From positions 1-64,000 of the forward strand of contig NZ_SJSB01000014.1 in NCBI RefSeq assembly GCF_004352835.1: a stretch of 64,000 bases of DNA, given 5' to 3'. Source of the DNA: Marinomonas flavescens (lineage in GTDB: Bacteria > Pseudomonadota > Gammaproteobacteria > Pseudomonadales > Marinomonadaceae). Every line of letters starts with the position of its first letter. Positions within the stretch are counted from its first letter, which is position 1. Position numbers and translations under genes: made by a program. The notes below the pieces were generated by a model. That model was not told the origin of the DNA. It did not search any database and saw only the letters and a list, made by a program, of their open reading frames with translations. Shown here piece after piece: positions 17,370 to 27,268 of this stretch.

Positions 17370-19130
17370 ATGATCAAACGAACACATTGGCGACCACTTT
17401 TTATTATTGCACCACTTTGCTTAGCCAGCTCCCTGACTTTGGCAACGGGGCAAGCTGCGGACTCCGTTGCTCCAGAGGCGGCAAGTGCTCTACAAACCAA
17501 AAAGCTCGCCCATGCCCAACACTTCATGATATCAACCGCTAACCCTGTCGCTTCCAAAATAGGCTATGACATTCTCAAAGCCGGTGGTTCTGCGGCCGAT
17601 GCTTACGTTGCAGTACAAATGGCGTTAGGCTTGGTTGAACCTCAATCTTCTGGTTTAGGTGGCGGTGCCTTCGCCGTATATTACGATGCGAAAAAACATA
17701 AGCTCACAACTTTTGATGCACGAGAAACAGCCCCATTAGAAGCCACGCCTGAGCTATTTCAAGACAGTAACGGTAAGCCTCTTAAATTTTATGACGCCGT
17801 CGTCGGCGGACGCTCTGTTGGCACACCTGGCACCGTAAAACTGTTGGGCGAGCTCCATGATCGTTACGGGGAAATGCCTTGGAAAGACTTATTAGCACCA
17901 GCGACCACATTAGCGCAAGACGGCTTTATTGTGTCGCCACGTTTGGCTGGAGAGCTCGCTGATAGCAAAAAAAGCTTGGCTCGTTATCCGCAAACTAAAG
18001 CGTACTTTTTTAATCCTGATGGCACCACCAGACAAGCGGGGCAACGCCTTAAAAATATCCCTTACGCGGAAACCTTGTTGATGCTATCTACCTATGGCGC
18101 CGACTCTTTCTACACCGGACAAATTGGTAAAGATATCGTCTCTAAAGTACATGGCGCCACCGACAATCCAGGTGTCCTGTCCGACAAAGATATCACTAGC
18201 TATAAAGTAAAAGAACGCACTCCTGTGTGCCTTCCTTACAAAGGTTATGACGTTTGTGGTATGGGGCCACCAAGCTCTGGCGCACTAACGGTAGGGCAAA
18301 TATTAGGCATAACAAGCCATTTCGATCTGACCAAAATGGGGCCGAAATCACCAGAAGCATGGCAAATCATTGGCGATGCATCACGTCTAGCATTTGCTGA
18401 TCGTGGACGTTATATGGCCGATACGGATTTTGTTCCTATGCCACAAGGCCTGTTAGATGCGGACTATTTGAAAGCACGCGCCAAACTTATTACACCAGGT
18501 AAAGCACTGAAAACAGCTGAACCCGGCAACCCTGCATGGCGTCATCCCATTGCTGAAGCCGATGACCAATCCATTGAGTTTCCTTGTACTAGTCATATTT
18601 CCATCATTGATAAAGAAGGCAATGCCATTTCTGTGACAACGACCATTGAACATGGTTTTGGCTCAACGCTAATGACACACGGCTTTTTACTCAACAACGA
18701 ACTCACTGACTTTTCCTTTAAGTCTTATCAAGATGGTCGTCCCATTGCCAATCGTGTAGAGCCGGGTAAACGTCCTCGATCTTCCATGTCGCCTACTATT
18801 GTCATGAAAGAAGGTAAACCTTATTTGGTTGTTGGTTCACCTGGTGGATCTCGCATTATTGGTTATGTTGCAAAAACACTGATCGCGACTCTCGATTGGG
18901 GAATGAACATTCAACAAGCTATTTCATTACCAAACAGTGTCAACCGCTTTGGTAAGTTTGAATTAGAAAAAGGCACTTCTGCGGTTCAGTTGAAACAACC
19001 TTTAGAAAAAATGGGATTCAAAGTCTCCGTGAGTGATATGAATTCAGGCATTCAAGGGATCGAGATTCGTAATGGTCAATTAACCGGCGGCGCAGACCCA
19101 AGACGTGAAGGGTTAGTATTAGGCGATTAG
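17370..19130 (+). CDS. ggt: Gamma-glutamyltransferase, periplasmic
   Basis: Hydrolyses or transpeptidates glutathione and other gamma-glutamyl compounds in the periplasm. The 586-residue precursor begins with a signal peptide (about 1-29) and self-cleaves into large and small subunits. The cleavage/catalytic Thr is in CTSHISIIDKEGNAIS near residue 407-408, replacing the common TTHxS by TSHIS. Other signatures: GGSAADAYVAVQMALGLVEP, SSGLGGGAFAVYYD, ARETAPL (glutamate-binding Arg) and SPGGSRIIGYV. The SSMSPT motif that binds the glutamyl carboxylate is at residues about 471-476. Terminator at 19194-19234. Confidence 0.95.
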   Translation: MIKRTHWRPLFIIAPLCLASSLTLATGQAADSVAPEAASALQTKKLAHAQHFMISTANPVASKIGYDILKAGGSAADAYVAVQMALGLVEPQSSGLGGGAFAVYYDAKKHKLTTFDARETAPLEATPELFQDSNGKPLKFYDAVVGGRSVGTPGTVKLLGELHDRYGEMPWKDLLAPATTLAQDGFIVSPRLAGELADSKKSLARYPQTKAYFFNPDGTTRQAGQRLKNIPYAETLLMLSTYGADSFYTGQIGKDIVSKVHGATDNPGVLSDKDITSYKVKERTPVCLPYKGYDVCGMGPPSSGALTVGQILGITSHFDLTKMGPKSPEAWQIIGDASRLAFADRGRYMADTDFVPMPQGLLDADYLKARAKLITPGKALKTAEPGNPAWRHPIAEADDQSIEFPCTSHISIIDKEGNAISVTTTIEHGFGSTLMTHGFLLNNELTDFSFKSYQDGRPIANRVEPGKRPRSSMSPTIVMKEGKPYLVVGSPGGSRIIGYVAKTLIATLDWGMNIQQAISLPNSVNRFGKFELEKGTSAVQLKQPLEKMGFKVSVSDMNSGIQGIEIRNGQLTGGADPRREGLVLGD

Positions 19131-19193
19131 AACAAGATTAATCCCTATTCTCTTAGTGGCTTAAACGCTTAACAACATCATGATCACTCATAT

Positions 19194-19234
19194 AAAAACG
19201 CCCTTGTGCTGAAGTATCTAGCAAGGGCGTTTTT
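19194..19234 (+). terminator. Intrinsic terminator of ggt
   Basis: A 13-bp perfect stem (AAAAACGCCCTTG / CAAGGGCGTTTTT) around a 15-nt loop, ending in a T-run. Confidence 0.9.
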
Positions 19235-19320
19235 GATCAACTTCTGCCAGTAACTTCCTAATACTTGTAGCCCCCAAATTTTAGAGTGAATGATATTTAA
19301 TATTTTGAAAACTTAACGTT

Positions 19321-19332
19321 ATGTTATAACAT
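19321..19332 (+). promoter_or_regulatory. Zur-box-like palindrome ATGTTATAACAT
   Basis: ATGTTATAACAT is a perfect 12-bp palindrome, flanked by GTT and ATT, 62 bp upstream of the GTPase start. It matches the core of known bacterial Zur sites (ATGTTATAACAT-type). A related half, AATATAAC, follows at about 19338-19345. The downstream genes are the classic zinc-starvation set, which strongly supports Zur control. Confidence 0.75.
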
Positions 19333-19394
19333 ATTAATAATATAACTTTCGTCTTCCGTATTAATGACACTCCAGTCACATTATTGGGCTCCAT

Positions 19395-20612
19395 ATGAAC
19401 GAACACTCTTCTACCCTCCTATCCACAAAAAAACTTCCTGTCACTGTCCTTTCCGGCTTTCTGGGTGCAGGTAAAACCACGTTGTTAAATCATATTCTTA
19501 ATAATCGTGAAGGCCGACGTGTTGCTGTAATCGTGAATGATATGAGCGAGGCAAATATTGATGCCGCTCTTGTTAGAGAAGGCAGTGCTGAACTATCAAG
19601 AACCGATGAAAAGCTGGTTGAAATGAGCAATGGCTGTATTTGCTGTACGTTACGAGAAGATCTTTTACTTGAAGTAGAACGCCTTGCTAAAGAAGGCAAG
19701 TTTGATCAACTCGTGATTGAGTCAACAGGGATATCTGAGCCTTTACCTGTCGCTGAAACCTTCACCTTTGAAGGTGAAGACGGACGCTGCCTCAACGAAG
19801 TCGCCCAGCTCGATACCATGGTCACTGTGGTTGATGCTCTTAACTTTTTGCGTGATTACAGCAGCCAAGATGACTTACAAGAAAGAGGTGAATCGTTAGG
19901 AGAAGAAGACGATAGGACTGTCGTTGACTTATTGATTGAACAAATTGAATTCTGCGATGTGATGGTGATCAACAAAATTGACCTCGTCAGTGAAGAAGAT
20001 CGTAATCAATTAATCGCCATTCTTCGCAGCTTGAACCCTAGAGCAAAAATAGAAATGGCTAAATTTGGTCAAGTCCCTCTTGATCGATTACTGAATACTG
20101 GCTTGTTTGATTTCGAAGAAGCTTCATTAGCGCCCGCATGGTTACAAGAAATTCGTGGTTCACACACACCTGAGACAGAAGAATATGGTATTAGCAGCTT
20201 TGTGTATTCTGCTCGCAGACCATTTCATCCTAATCGTTTTTACCAACTAGTAAACCAGGATTGGCCTGGCGTGATCCGTTCCAAAGGGTACTTTTGGCTA
20301 GGCTGCGCACCTGCAGAAGCAGGAACTTGGTCACAAGCGGGGGCTGCTGCAAGGCACGGACCAGCTGGACATTGGTGGGCATCTATCCCTAAAGCAGACT
20401 GGCCGACTGATATCGAATCCCTATCGTTAATTGAAGAAAAGTGGGACGAAAACGTCGGTGATGCTCGACAAAAATTGGTCTTGATCGGCATAAACATGGA
20501 CGAAAAGACACTGCGCGTTTCGCTCGATTCGTGCTTGTTAACAGATGAAGAGATGGCACAAGGCCCTGCGATATGGGAAACATGGCCGAACCCTTTCCCT
20601 GAATGGGGTTAA
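19395..20612 (+). CDS. zigA: Zinc-starvation COG0523 GTPase (ZigA/ZagA-type metallochaperone)
   Basis: G3E-family GTPase of COG0523 thought to deliver zinc to client proteins under zinc limitation. The 405-residue protein has Walker [13 protein letters not shown] (residues 21-32), the metal-binding GCICC motif (near residues 80-84), the switch region [13 protein letters not shown], the guanine-specificity NKID motif near 198, and the CobW C-terminal domain (about 270-390) ending [11 protein letters not shown]-like. The long C-terminal domain with YFWLGC matches the ZigA/YciC subgroup rather than the B12-related CobW. It starts the zinc-starvation cluster behind a Zur-like box. Confidence 0.9.
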   Translation: MNEHSSTLLSTKKLPVTVLSGFLGAGKTTLLNHILNNREGRRVAVIVNDMSEANIDAALVREGSAELSRTDEKLVEMSNGCICCTLREDLLLEVERLAKEGKFDQLVIESTGISEPLPVAETFTFEGEDGRCLNEVAQLDTMVTVVDALNFLRDYSSQDDLQERGESLGEEDDRTVVDLLIEQIEFCDVMVINKIDLVSEEDRNQLIAILRSLNPRAKIEMAKFGQVPLDRLLNTGLFDFEEASLAPAWLQEIRGSHTPETEEYGISSFVYSARRPFHPNRFYQLVNQDWPGVIRSKGYFWLGCAPAEAGTWSQAGAAARHGPAGHWWASIPKADWPTDIESLSLIEEKWDENVGDARQKLVLIGINMDEKTLRVSLDSCLLTDEEMAQGPAIWETWPNPFPEWG

Positions 20613-20674
20613 TTTCCATTGCGCTCTTGAAAAGCCCCCATTTCTTCAAAAGTAACAGATAAGGACTCAATACA

Positions 20675-21580
20675 ATGGATGAAGTACTACCGGACGTTTC
20701 TATCAGTGACCTTGCTATTCATCAGTTCCCTTTAGAATGGGTTGGGATGCAAGGAATCGATTTACCCATCGTGATATCTGAAGGTCAGTATAAAAAAGAA
20801 CTTCATGCTAAAGCAAATATACAGGTAAACCTGCCATCTGCGCATATAAAAGGCATACATATGTCTCGGCTGTATACCTTATTAGGGGAGCTAACAGAAG
20901 ACCACGCTCTCTCTCCAGATCGTATCGAAGCCACACTAAAAAGTATGATAGACACACACCAAGACTGCCATACAGACAGCGCTCGATTACACCTTGCCTT
21001 TAATTTACTGGTCAAACGGCCTGCTTTGCTCACCGAAAAAATGGGTGGTTGGAGATCGTATCCCATCTGTATTGACGCTCACATCACCAATCAAGGCTTT
21101 CACATCCGTACCACAGCCACCGTAGAATACTCCTCAACGTGTCCTTGCTCTGCCGCTCTTACACGGCAATTAGTAGAACAAGGTTTCTTAGAAAGCTTTC
21201 CGGAAAATGCTCCAATGTCCCGACAAAGCGTGGCGCAATGGTTGCGAAAAAATGCCACATTGGCCACCCCACATAGCCAGCGTAGTGAGGCGAAAGTCTC
21301 CGTCGAAATAACACACGATGCGGCTAATTTATCTCTTCTCGCGTTGATTAATAATGTAGAGCAAGCATTGCAAACACCATTGCAAACCGCAGTAAAAAGA
21401 GCCGATGAACAAGCCTTTGCAGCTCTTAACGGTCAAAACTTAATGTTTGTTGAAGACGCAGCACGTCGTATTCAAGCACAACTTCATGGCACTTTTATCA
21501 ACCCTAGCGTTCATGTTCGGCACTTAGAAAGCTTACATCCTCATGATGCGGTGGCGTGGTCGCATCCAGTAAGTGCGTAA
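20675..21580 (+). CDS. folE2: GTP cyclohydrolase FolE2 (zinc-independent)
   Basis: Converts GTP to dihydroneopterin triphosphate for folate synthesis, using Mn or Fe loosely instead of the Zn required by FolE. The 301-residue tunnel-fold protein shows the family pattern [10 protein letters not shown] at the N terminus, [21 protein letters not shown] near residue 55, and the active-site Cys region [13 protein letters not shown] near residue 158 and [12 protein letters not shown] near 250. It lies 62 bp after the COG0523 gene. In bacteria with this pairing, FolE2 backs up FolE during zinc starvation. Confidence 0.94.
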   Translation: MDEVLPDVSISDLAIHQFPLEWVGMQGIDLPIVISEGQYKKELHAKANIQVNLPSAHIKGIHMSRLYTLLGELTEDHALSPDRIEATLKSMIDTHQDCHTDSARLHLAFNLLVKRPALLTEKMGGWRSYPICIDAHITNQGFHIRTTATVEYSSTCPCSAALTRQLVEQGFLESFPENAPMSRQSVAQWLRKNATLATPHSQRSEAKVSVEITHDAANLSLLALINNVEQALQTPLQTAVKRADEQAFAALNGQNLMFVEDAARRIQAQLHGTFINPSVHVRHLESLHPHDAVAWSHPVSA

Positions 21581-21639
21581 GCGGTCACATTGTCTGTCAT
21601 TATTTAAGCAGTTTACATCTGAAAAAAAGGTTATTTATT

Positions 21640-22200
21640 ATGATCCGTAGAAATCCACGTGGTGATCTACCACAGGTTCACCCCAGCGCATTTGTTGATC
21701 CTACCGCTATTTTATGTGGTTTGGTCATCGTCGAAGAAAATGTCTTTATTGGCCCTTATGCAGTCATTCGTGCTGATGAAATGGACATAAATGGGCACAT
21801 TGATCCTATCCTTATTGGCGCGCATTCTAATATTCAAGATGGCGTGGTGATTCATTCCAAATCAGGTGAAAAAGTCGTCATTGGACAACGCACTTCTATT
21901 GCCCATCGTGCAATTATTCATGGTCCTTGTACCATAGGAAATGGTGTGTTTATTGGTTTTAATAGCGTGCTATTCAACTGCCAAGTAGACGATGGCTGTG
22001 TTGTACGGTACAACGCTGTGGTAGACGGTTGCCATTTACCAGCAGGCTTTTATGTTCGCTCTACTGAACGTATTGGTGCTGATACCGATATCGATTCGAT
22101 GCCACAGGTGTCTGCGGATGCCAGCGAATTTTCTGAAGATGTAGCGCGTACTAATAACGAATTTGTCAGCGGTTATAAACGTATTCAGAACGAATTTTAG
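21640..22200 (+). CDS. Gamma-class carbonic anhydrase-family protein
   Basis: A 186-residue left-handed beta-helix (hexapeptide repeat) protein of the gamma-carbonic anhydrase/CaiE-type family. Repeats run from about residue 12 to 140 (VHPSAFVDPTAILCGLVIVEENVFIGPYAVIRAD...). The metal-ligand histidines are seen at VIHSKSG and AHRAIIHGP. An upstream reading to 21556 overlaps folE2; the ATG at 21640 with AAAAAAAGG before it fits better. It is the third gene of the Zur-type cluster, as in the zigA-folE2-cam group of Pseudomonas aeruginosa, and may work with a different metal when zinc is short. Confidence 0.85.
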   Translation: MIRRNPRGDLPQVHPSAFVDPTAILCGLVIVEENVFIGPYAVIRADEMDINGHIDPILIGAHSNIQDGVVIHSKSGEKVVIGQRTSIAHRAIIHGPCTIGNGVFIGFNSVLFNCQVDDGCVVRYNAVVDGCHLPAGFYVRSTERIGADTDIDSMPQVSADASEFSEDVARTNNEFVSGYKRIQNEF

Positions 22201-22416
22201 TCAGCCACGTAGAATATAACGCATCAGATACAAGGGTGCCTTTGCTAACTATTAGCTGGGCACTTTTCAATATGATGTGTTTATCACTTGAGCCTATATG
22301 TTACTAACGCTGGCGACAAGAAAAGATAAGACCTGTCATTACGACAAATAAGGGCAAGAAATTATTCATGTAAGGATGGGGAAGATAAATAATAGGTTTT
22401 ATAACGCTAATGAATA

Positions 22417-23202
22417 TTAACCATTCGAACACACTTTTATTGCGTGGTTATCATGCATTGAATAGCCATTTCGATCTGATCTTTTAACATTATACAAGGC
22501 AGCATCAGCCGTTTTTAACGCCGTTTCAAGCCCATGAGTATCATATTGTTCAATAAAAGATACACCAATACTGACGGTGAATGAGTAATGTTGTCCCTCA
22601 ATTTCTACCATACTAGAACGCACTCGTTCCAATATCGTGTCTATCGTTTTCTGCAGCTCAATTGAGTTAATTTGCTTAAAAAAGACACCAAATTCATCAC
22701 CACCTAAACGGCCAACAATACCTAACGGATTAATAACATCGAGTAATATTGAAGAGAATTCAACAAGTACCTTATCGCCACCAGCATGGCCGAATTGATC
22801 GTTTACCATCTTCAGATCATCGAGATCTAATACCAAAACAACCGGTTTTAGCTGTTTCTGATCAGTAGATAATGTTGATAGTGCTAACTCACTTTCTTTA
22901 TAAAAATACCCACGGTTGTATGCGCTGGTTAAGCTATCAATGGACGCTAACTTCGCCATTTTCACTTCTAATCGATCTATTTGAAAGAAAAGTCCAACTA
23001 AATACCAAGAGAGTAAAGGCGTCACTAAAAAGGTAATAATTGTGATAACGATAATGTCTTGTTCTAGAACATAAACAAAATCGAGTGATTCCACTATGAT
23101 GTAATTAAGCACATAGGCAAGTAAAGCGGATAAAACAGTCAGTAGCGCAACTAAACCAAATCGGCCTAATTTACGAAGGGCCATTCTAGTTAATGCAGTC
23201 AT
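22417..23202 (-). CDS. Membrane-bound diguanylate cyclase (GGDEF)
   Basis: Synthesises cyclic di-GMP. The 261-residue protein has two N-terminal membrane segments (about residues 10-32 and 42-68) and a GGDEF domain (about 95-255) with an intact active site GRLGGDEFGVFF. The inhibitory I-site RxxD five residues before GGDEF is absent (NPLG stands there), so no product inhibition at that site is expected. I chose the ATG at 23202, which has GGAGGT 6 nt upstream, over the longer reading from 23226. Monocistronic. Confidence 0.9.
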   Translation of the reverse strand: MTALTRMALRKLGRFGLVALLTVLSALLAYVLNYIIVESLDFVYVLEQDIIVITIITFLVTPLLSWYLVGLFFQIDRLEVKMAKLASIDSLTSAYNRGYFYKESELALSTLSTDQKQLKPVVLVLDLDDLKMVNDQFGHAGGDKVLVEFSSILLDVINPLGIVGRLGGDEFGVFFKQINSIELQKTIDTILERVRSSMVEIEGQHYSFTVSIGVSFIEQYDTHGLETALKTADAALYNVKRSDRNGYSMHDNHAIKVCSNG

Positions 23203-23355
23203 TTGACCTCCAGAAGAGACAAACAATCGCTATTAAAAAGCTAACATCCATTTCCTATAACCTATCATCTACTAATGCATTAAACAGTATCAAGTGTTGC
23301 TATCAAGAACAATAGATAACCTTTATGAATACTATAAGAAAGTTTGATCTAGCGC

Positions 23356-24714
23356 TTATTGTTTGAAGATATCTTTATCTAATCCATATTTTCGCATTTT
23401 GTCATAGAGTGTTTTTCGTGGCAGGCCTAACGCATCCATTGTTCCTTTTATTGACCCTTTTTGGCGTAGTAACTCTTGCTCTAATAACGTTTTTTCAAAG
23501 CGCTCCATCTGCTCTGGTAACGTCATCACGCCAGGATTATTTTCATTCGTGATAATATCATCAAACTCAAATGACCCAGCCTCTCCCATTAATACATAGC
23601 GTTCGGCAAGATTACGTAATTCTCTAACATTACCCGGCCAATCGTAGCTCAGTAAGCTATGCATGCGAGCCGCAGATAAAAGTTCTGATTCACGTTTATA
23701 TTGTGCTGTTGCAACCAAACAAAAGTGCTGCCATAGCAAAGAAATATCATCCTTACGATCACGCAATGGCGGAATATCTACGCGCACGACATTCAACCGA
23801 TAATAAAGATCTTCTCGAAAAGCACCGCTCTCACTAAGTTGCTTAAGATCAACCTTAGTGGCGGCCAGTATTCGTAAATCAAGATCAATGCTCACATTAG
23901 AACCGAGTCGCTCTACACGACGCTCTTCTAAAACTCGCAATAAACGAATTTGCATAGACATCGGCATACTTTCAATTTCGTCCAGAAATAAGGTACCACC
24001 ATTCGCATGTTCTAATTTACCAATACGTCGATTCTTCGCATCGGTAAAAGCACCTTTTTCATGGCCAAATAGTTCTGACTCCATAATAGAATCAGGTACA
24101 GCACCACAGTTAATAGCCACAAAAGTATGATTGCGACGTGAGCTATGCTCATGAACAAAACGCGCGACTAACTCTTTACCAGTACCAGTTTCTCCTTGAA
24201 CAAGAATATCTGCGCCAGTATCCGCCACACGCAATAAGGCTTGCCTCAATCTATGTATACCTGGTGTGTTACCAATAATTCGAGGGCCGGGCGCATTTTG
24301 GGCAGCAAGCTCTAAGCGTAAGTTACGATTCTCTAACGTTAACTGTCGTTTTTCACTCGCGCGACGAACTACCTCTAAAAAATCTTCATTGGAAAATGGT
24401 TTAGCAATAAAGTCATAGGCGCCATCTCGAATTGCATTCACTGCCATGCTGATATCGCCATGGCCGGTGATCAAAATAAAAGGAATTTCTGCATCAATTT
24501 TTTTTACTTCTTCAAACAGCTCTAAGCCGCTTTTTCCCGGCAAGTTGATATCGCTAATGATAACGCCAGACCAGTCAATGGATAAGCGCTCAACGACTCC
24601 CTTCGCGCTGGCGCATTCAATGACATCGAAGTCTTCTAATTGCAGTGTTTGAGAAATAGCCATGCGAACGGCTTGCTCATCATCAATCAAAATAATCTGA
24701 TTGCTGTCTGACAT
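23356..24714 (-). CDS. dctD: Sigma-54-dependent response regulator, DctD family
   Basis: A 452-residue NtrC-type activator: receiver domain (1-125) with the phospho-acceptor Asp in VIISDINLPGKSG, a AAA+ sigma-54 interaction domain (about 145-375) with Walker A GETGTGKE, the L1 loop motif as GAFTDA rather than GAFTGA, LFLDEIESMP (Walker B), and a C-terminal Fis-type helix-turn-helix (about 405-445; GTMDALGLPRKTLYDKMRKYG). It overlaps the stop codon of the kinase gene by one base (TAATG), showing tight co-translation. The likely target is the dctPQM promoter at 11.9 kb. Confidence 0.92.
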   Translation of the reverse strand: MSDSNQIILIDDEQAVRMAISQTLQLEDFDVIECASAKGVVERLSIDWSGVIISDINLPGKSGLELFEEVKKIDAEIPFILITGHGDISMAVNAIRDGAYDFIAKPFSNEDFLEVVRRASEKRQLTLENRNLRLELAAQNAPGPRIIGNTPGIHRLRQALLRVADTGADILVQGETGTGKELVARFVHEHSSRRNHTFVAINCGAVPDSIMESELFGHEKGAFTDAKNRRIGKLEHANGGTLFLDEIESMPMSMQIRLLRVLEERRVERLGSNVSIDLDLRILAATKVDLKQLSESGAFREDLYYRLNVVRVDIPPLRDRKDDISLLWQHFCLVATAQYKRESELLSAARMHSLLSYDWPGNVRELRNLAERYVLMGEAGSFEFDDIITNENNPGVMTLPEQMERFEKTLLEQELLRQKGSIKGTMDALGLPRKTLYDKMRKYGLDKDIFKQ

Positions 24715-27074
24715 TAGGACTCCCCTTTACGATTCAAAGATGCTTGATAGCGCGGTAGCGTAACACAAAATTCTGCTCCACCTTCAGCTTGGTTTTTAGC
24801 GAGTATTTGGCCACCCATTGCCTCAACGATGCGCTGGCTAATGGATAAACCTAACCCCAATCCAGCCCCGGAGGGTTTAGAAGTGAAAAAAGGCTCAAAC
24901 AAATGCTTAATCGCGTCTTCACTCAAGCCATCGCCTGAATCTTTAATATAAATAGAGACCTCTTTCTCACTCGCCATTTGCTGAATAATCACACGCTTAA
25001 TGGCTGGATCATTTTCTAAAATAGCGTCTGCTGCATTGGCTAACAAGTTGACTAATACCTGCTCTAAAAACACCATGTCACCATTAACAATCAGCCCTTC
25101 ATCGCCGTCTGTTAACAAGAGTTCAATTCCCACTTCTTTATAGCGCGTTTCCATGATGTGTAACGCGCCTTTAATCGCGGTAAAAACGGCAATGGGTGCG
25201 GGCTGAACATCGCCCTTACGAGCAAACACTTTAAAGCGAGCAATAATGTCTCCCATGTGATGACCAAGCTGACTAATATGCTGTAAGTTTGCATAGGCTT
25301 GCTGGTAATTTTCTCGATCTAAAAATTTTAGACCATTATCAGCAAAGGCTCTAATAGCGGTAAGCGGTTGATTAAGTTCATGATTAATCCCAGCACTAAG
25401 CTGTCCTAACACAGCAAGTTTAGCCGTCTGAATAAGCTCTCGTTGCGTGCCTTTGTGCTCTTCTATTTCTTGGCGTAATAAAGTATTGGCATTTTCTAAC
25501 TCAAATGTTCTTTCACGAACACGCTCTTCCAATGCATTACGTGCCTGTGTAATTTCTTGCTCATAACGCTTACGTTCTGTCATATCGTGAAACGTTACTA
25601 AATAGCTGCGACGATTAGGCAATTGCATTTCAGACAAGGTCATTTCGACTGCAATAGGCTGGCTCTGTGAGTAGCATAACGCCCCTTCCATAGTGATCAC
25701 CTTAGCGCCAAGCCCATCGGTATCAAGAGAAACCACTTGCCCTTGTTGTGTCTCTTCTACGGCTTCATCAAGTGGTTTGAAAAGCACGCTTAACGGCTCT
25801 CCAACTAAAGGTGATAATGGCTGCCCCATCAAATTTTCAATCGCAGGGTTAAATGATTCTATTCGATGAGCGGCATCCAAGGTCACCAAACCTGCTTGCG
25901 TATTTTGGATTACTTCTCGAATGTACGCTTGATTATGACGCGTCATCTCATTCGCATCGAAACGTTCGCGCAACATGCGAGTACGCAACATAGCCAAACC
26001 AAACAGCAAGACGGTAATGGTGACGCCACCCGCAAAAATTGCTCGCCATAAGGCGATCTCTTCATTAATGGTTTTTAGTGGGGCTAAAATAGAAACTTGA
26101 AAGTTGAGTAACTGAATCGGTCGCGTTACTTGTAAGTAAGTATGGCGATATAGCAACGTTTTATGATTGGGCCTAATGACATTATCTAATATATCAACAA
26201 TGCGCGTTTTTTCATCCAATGGCTTACTATAAACAATGGCCAGCTTTTGTATTTCTTTGCCGTTATAACGCTGACTTTGTGCAATACGTTGTAGTTCTTG
26301 ATGTGAAAGCTCACCTAATAGGTGATACAACCAATCAGAACGCGAGCTACTAAATACGATGCCATCTGGATCAATTAGCAAAAATTCATAACTTTGATTA
26401 TTAAAGCGTTTTTCGAACTGCGTTAAATCAACTTTAACAACGGTTACGCCAATAATTTTTTTGCCATCGTAGACAGGGTATGAAAAATAGTAACCTCGAC
26501 GTTTAGACGTCGTCCCTAAAGCATAATAACGACCCGCTTTGCCCTGCATCGCATCCTGAAAATAAGGTCTAAAAGAAAAGTTATTACCCACGAAACTGGT
26601 GTTCTTTTGGTAATTTGACGCCGCTATGGTTAAACCATCGGCATTAATAATGTAGCTGTCTGATGCTTCTGTAATTCGGTTAATTTGTTCTAATTCACGA
26701 TCTAACTGTTTTATATCTTCTGGAGTGCTATTGCGTAAGGCTTTTTTCACCCGATCATTAGACGCTAATAAAGTTGGCATGTTTTGATACTTAGCAATGG
26801 CACCTTCAAGCACATTCGCTAACTGATCTAATTGTTCATGTGTGCTCATACGCAAATTTTTAACTTGCTGAGCACGAAGTGCATCTCCTCCTTTCCAAAT
26901 TGCTAACAGAGCAAGCAAAAAAATAAAAAAGAAAAACAAAATCAATCTTTTACGAATGATATTTAAAATTGGCAAAAGAATATTAATATTGATTTTTCCG
27001 TTCAAATGAAAATCCAAAAAGCGTGAGTGTATAGTTGTGTTTTTCTTAATACAGGCAAGTGACAGTTGCAGCAC
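24714..27074 (-). CDS. dctB: C4-dicarboxylate sensor histidine kinase, DctB family
   Basis: A 786-residue inner membrane kinase: N-terminal membrane segment (about residues 40-63), double-Cache periplasmic sensor (about 70-340), second membrane segment near 345-365, a PAS domain (about 390-500), a coiled coil (about 505-550), a DctB-type H-box GQLSAGINHELNQPLTAIR (phospho-His near 575) and an HATPase with GLGLGLSI. The reading begins with GTG at 27074; the long basic stretch before the first membrane helix makes a later TTG start near 26972 possible. Its DNA upstream carries several DnaA-box-like 9-mers. Confidence 0.9.
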   Translation of the reverse strand: MLQLSLACIKKNTTIHSRFLDFHLNGKININILLPILNIIRKRLILFFFFIFLLALLAIWKGGDALRAQQVKNLRMSTHEQLDQLANVLEGAIAKYQNMPTLLASNDRVKKALRNSTPEDIKQLDRELEQINRITEASDSYIINADGLTIAASNYQKNTSFVGNNFSFRPYFQDAMQGKAGRYYALGTTSKRRGYYFSYPVYDGKKIIGVTVVKVDLTQFEKRFNNQSYEFLLIDPDGIVFSSSRSDWLYHLLGELSHQELQRIAQSQRYNGKEIQKLAIVYSKPLDEKTRIVDILDNVIRPNHKTLLYRHTYLQVTRPIQLLNFQVSILAPLKTINEEIALWRAIFAGGVTITVLLFGLAMLRTRMLRERFDANEMTRHNQAYIREVIQNTQAGLVTLDAAHRIESFNPAIENLMGQPLSPLVGEPLSVLFKPLDEAVEETQQGQVVSLDTDGLGAKVITMEGALCYSQSQPIAVEMTLSEMQLPNRRSYLVTFHDMTERKRYEQEITQARNALEERVRERTFELENANTLLRQEIEEHKGTQRELIQTAKLAVLGQLSAGINHELNQPLTAIRAFADNGLKFLDRENYQQAYANLQHISQLGHHMGDIIARFKVFARKGDVQPAPIAVFTAIKGALHIMETRYKEVGIELLLTDGDEGLIVNGDMVFLEQVLVNLLANAADAILENDPAIKRVIIQQMASEKEVSIYIKDSGDGLSEDAIKHLFEPFFTSKPSGAGLGLGLSISQRIVEAMGGQILAKNQAEGGAEFCVTLPRYQASLNRKGES

Positions 27075-27145
27075 CTAAATATCTAATCATACGCTAACTG
27101 TATAATCATTAGTTAAATGGAGCGACGCAAAAAGACCTAGTATAT

Positions 27146-27246
27146 TTATCCACAGACAAGGCGTTCAGAATGCTATGTGGATATTAACGTGAATTATCTA
27201 CAGGATTTGTACTGAATAAAACACATTAAAGCGGTTCAGTGGATAA
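27146..27246. promoter_or_regulatory. Cluster of four DnaA-box-like 9-mers
   Basis: TTATCCACA (27146-27154, exact), ATATCCACA on the minus strand (27176-27184, one mismatch), TTATCTACA (27194-27202, one mismatch) and TTATCCACT on the minus strand (27238-27246, one mismatch) lie within 101 bp of AT-rich DNA between epmA and dctB. This density is well above chance. It is not next to dnaA or gidA, so a titration site or DnaA-sensitive promoter is more likely than an origin. Confidence 0.4.
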
Positions 27247-27268
27247 AAGTCCGACTCAGAAAGAGCAA

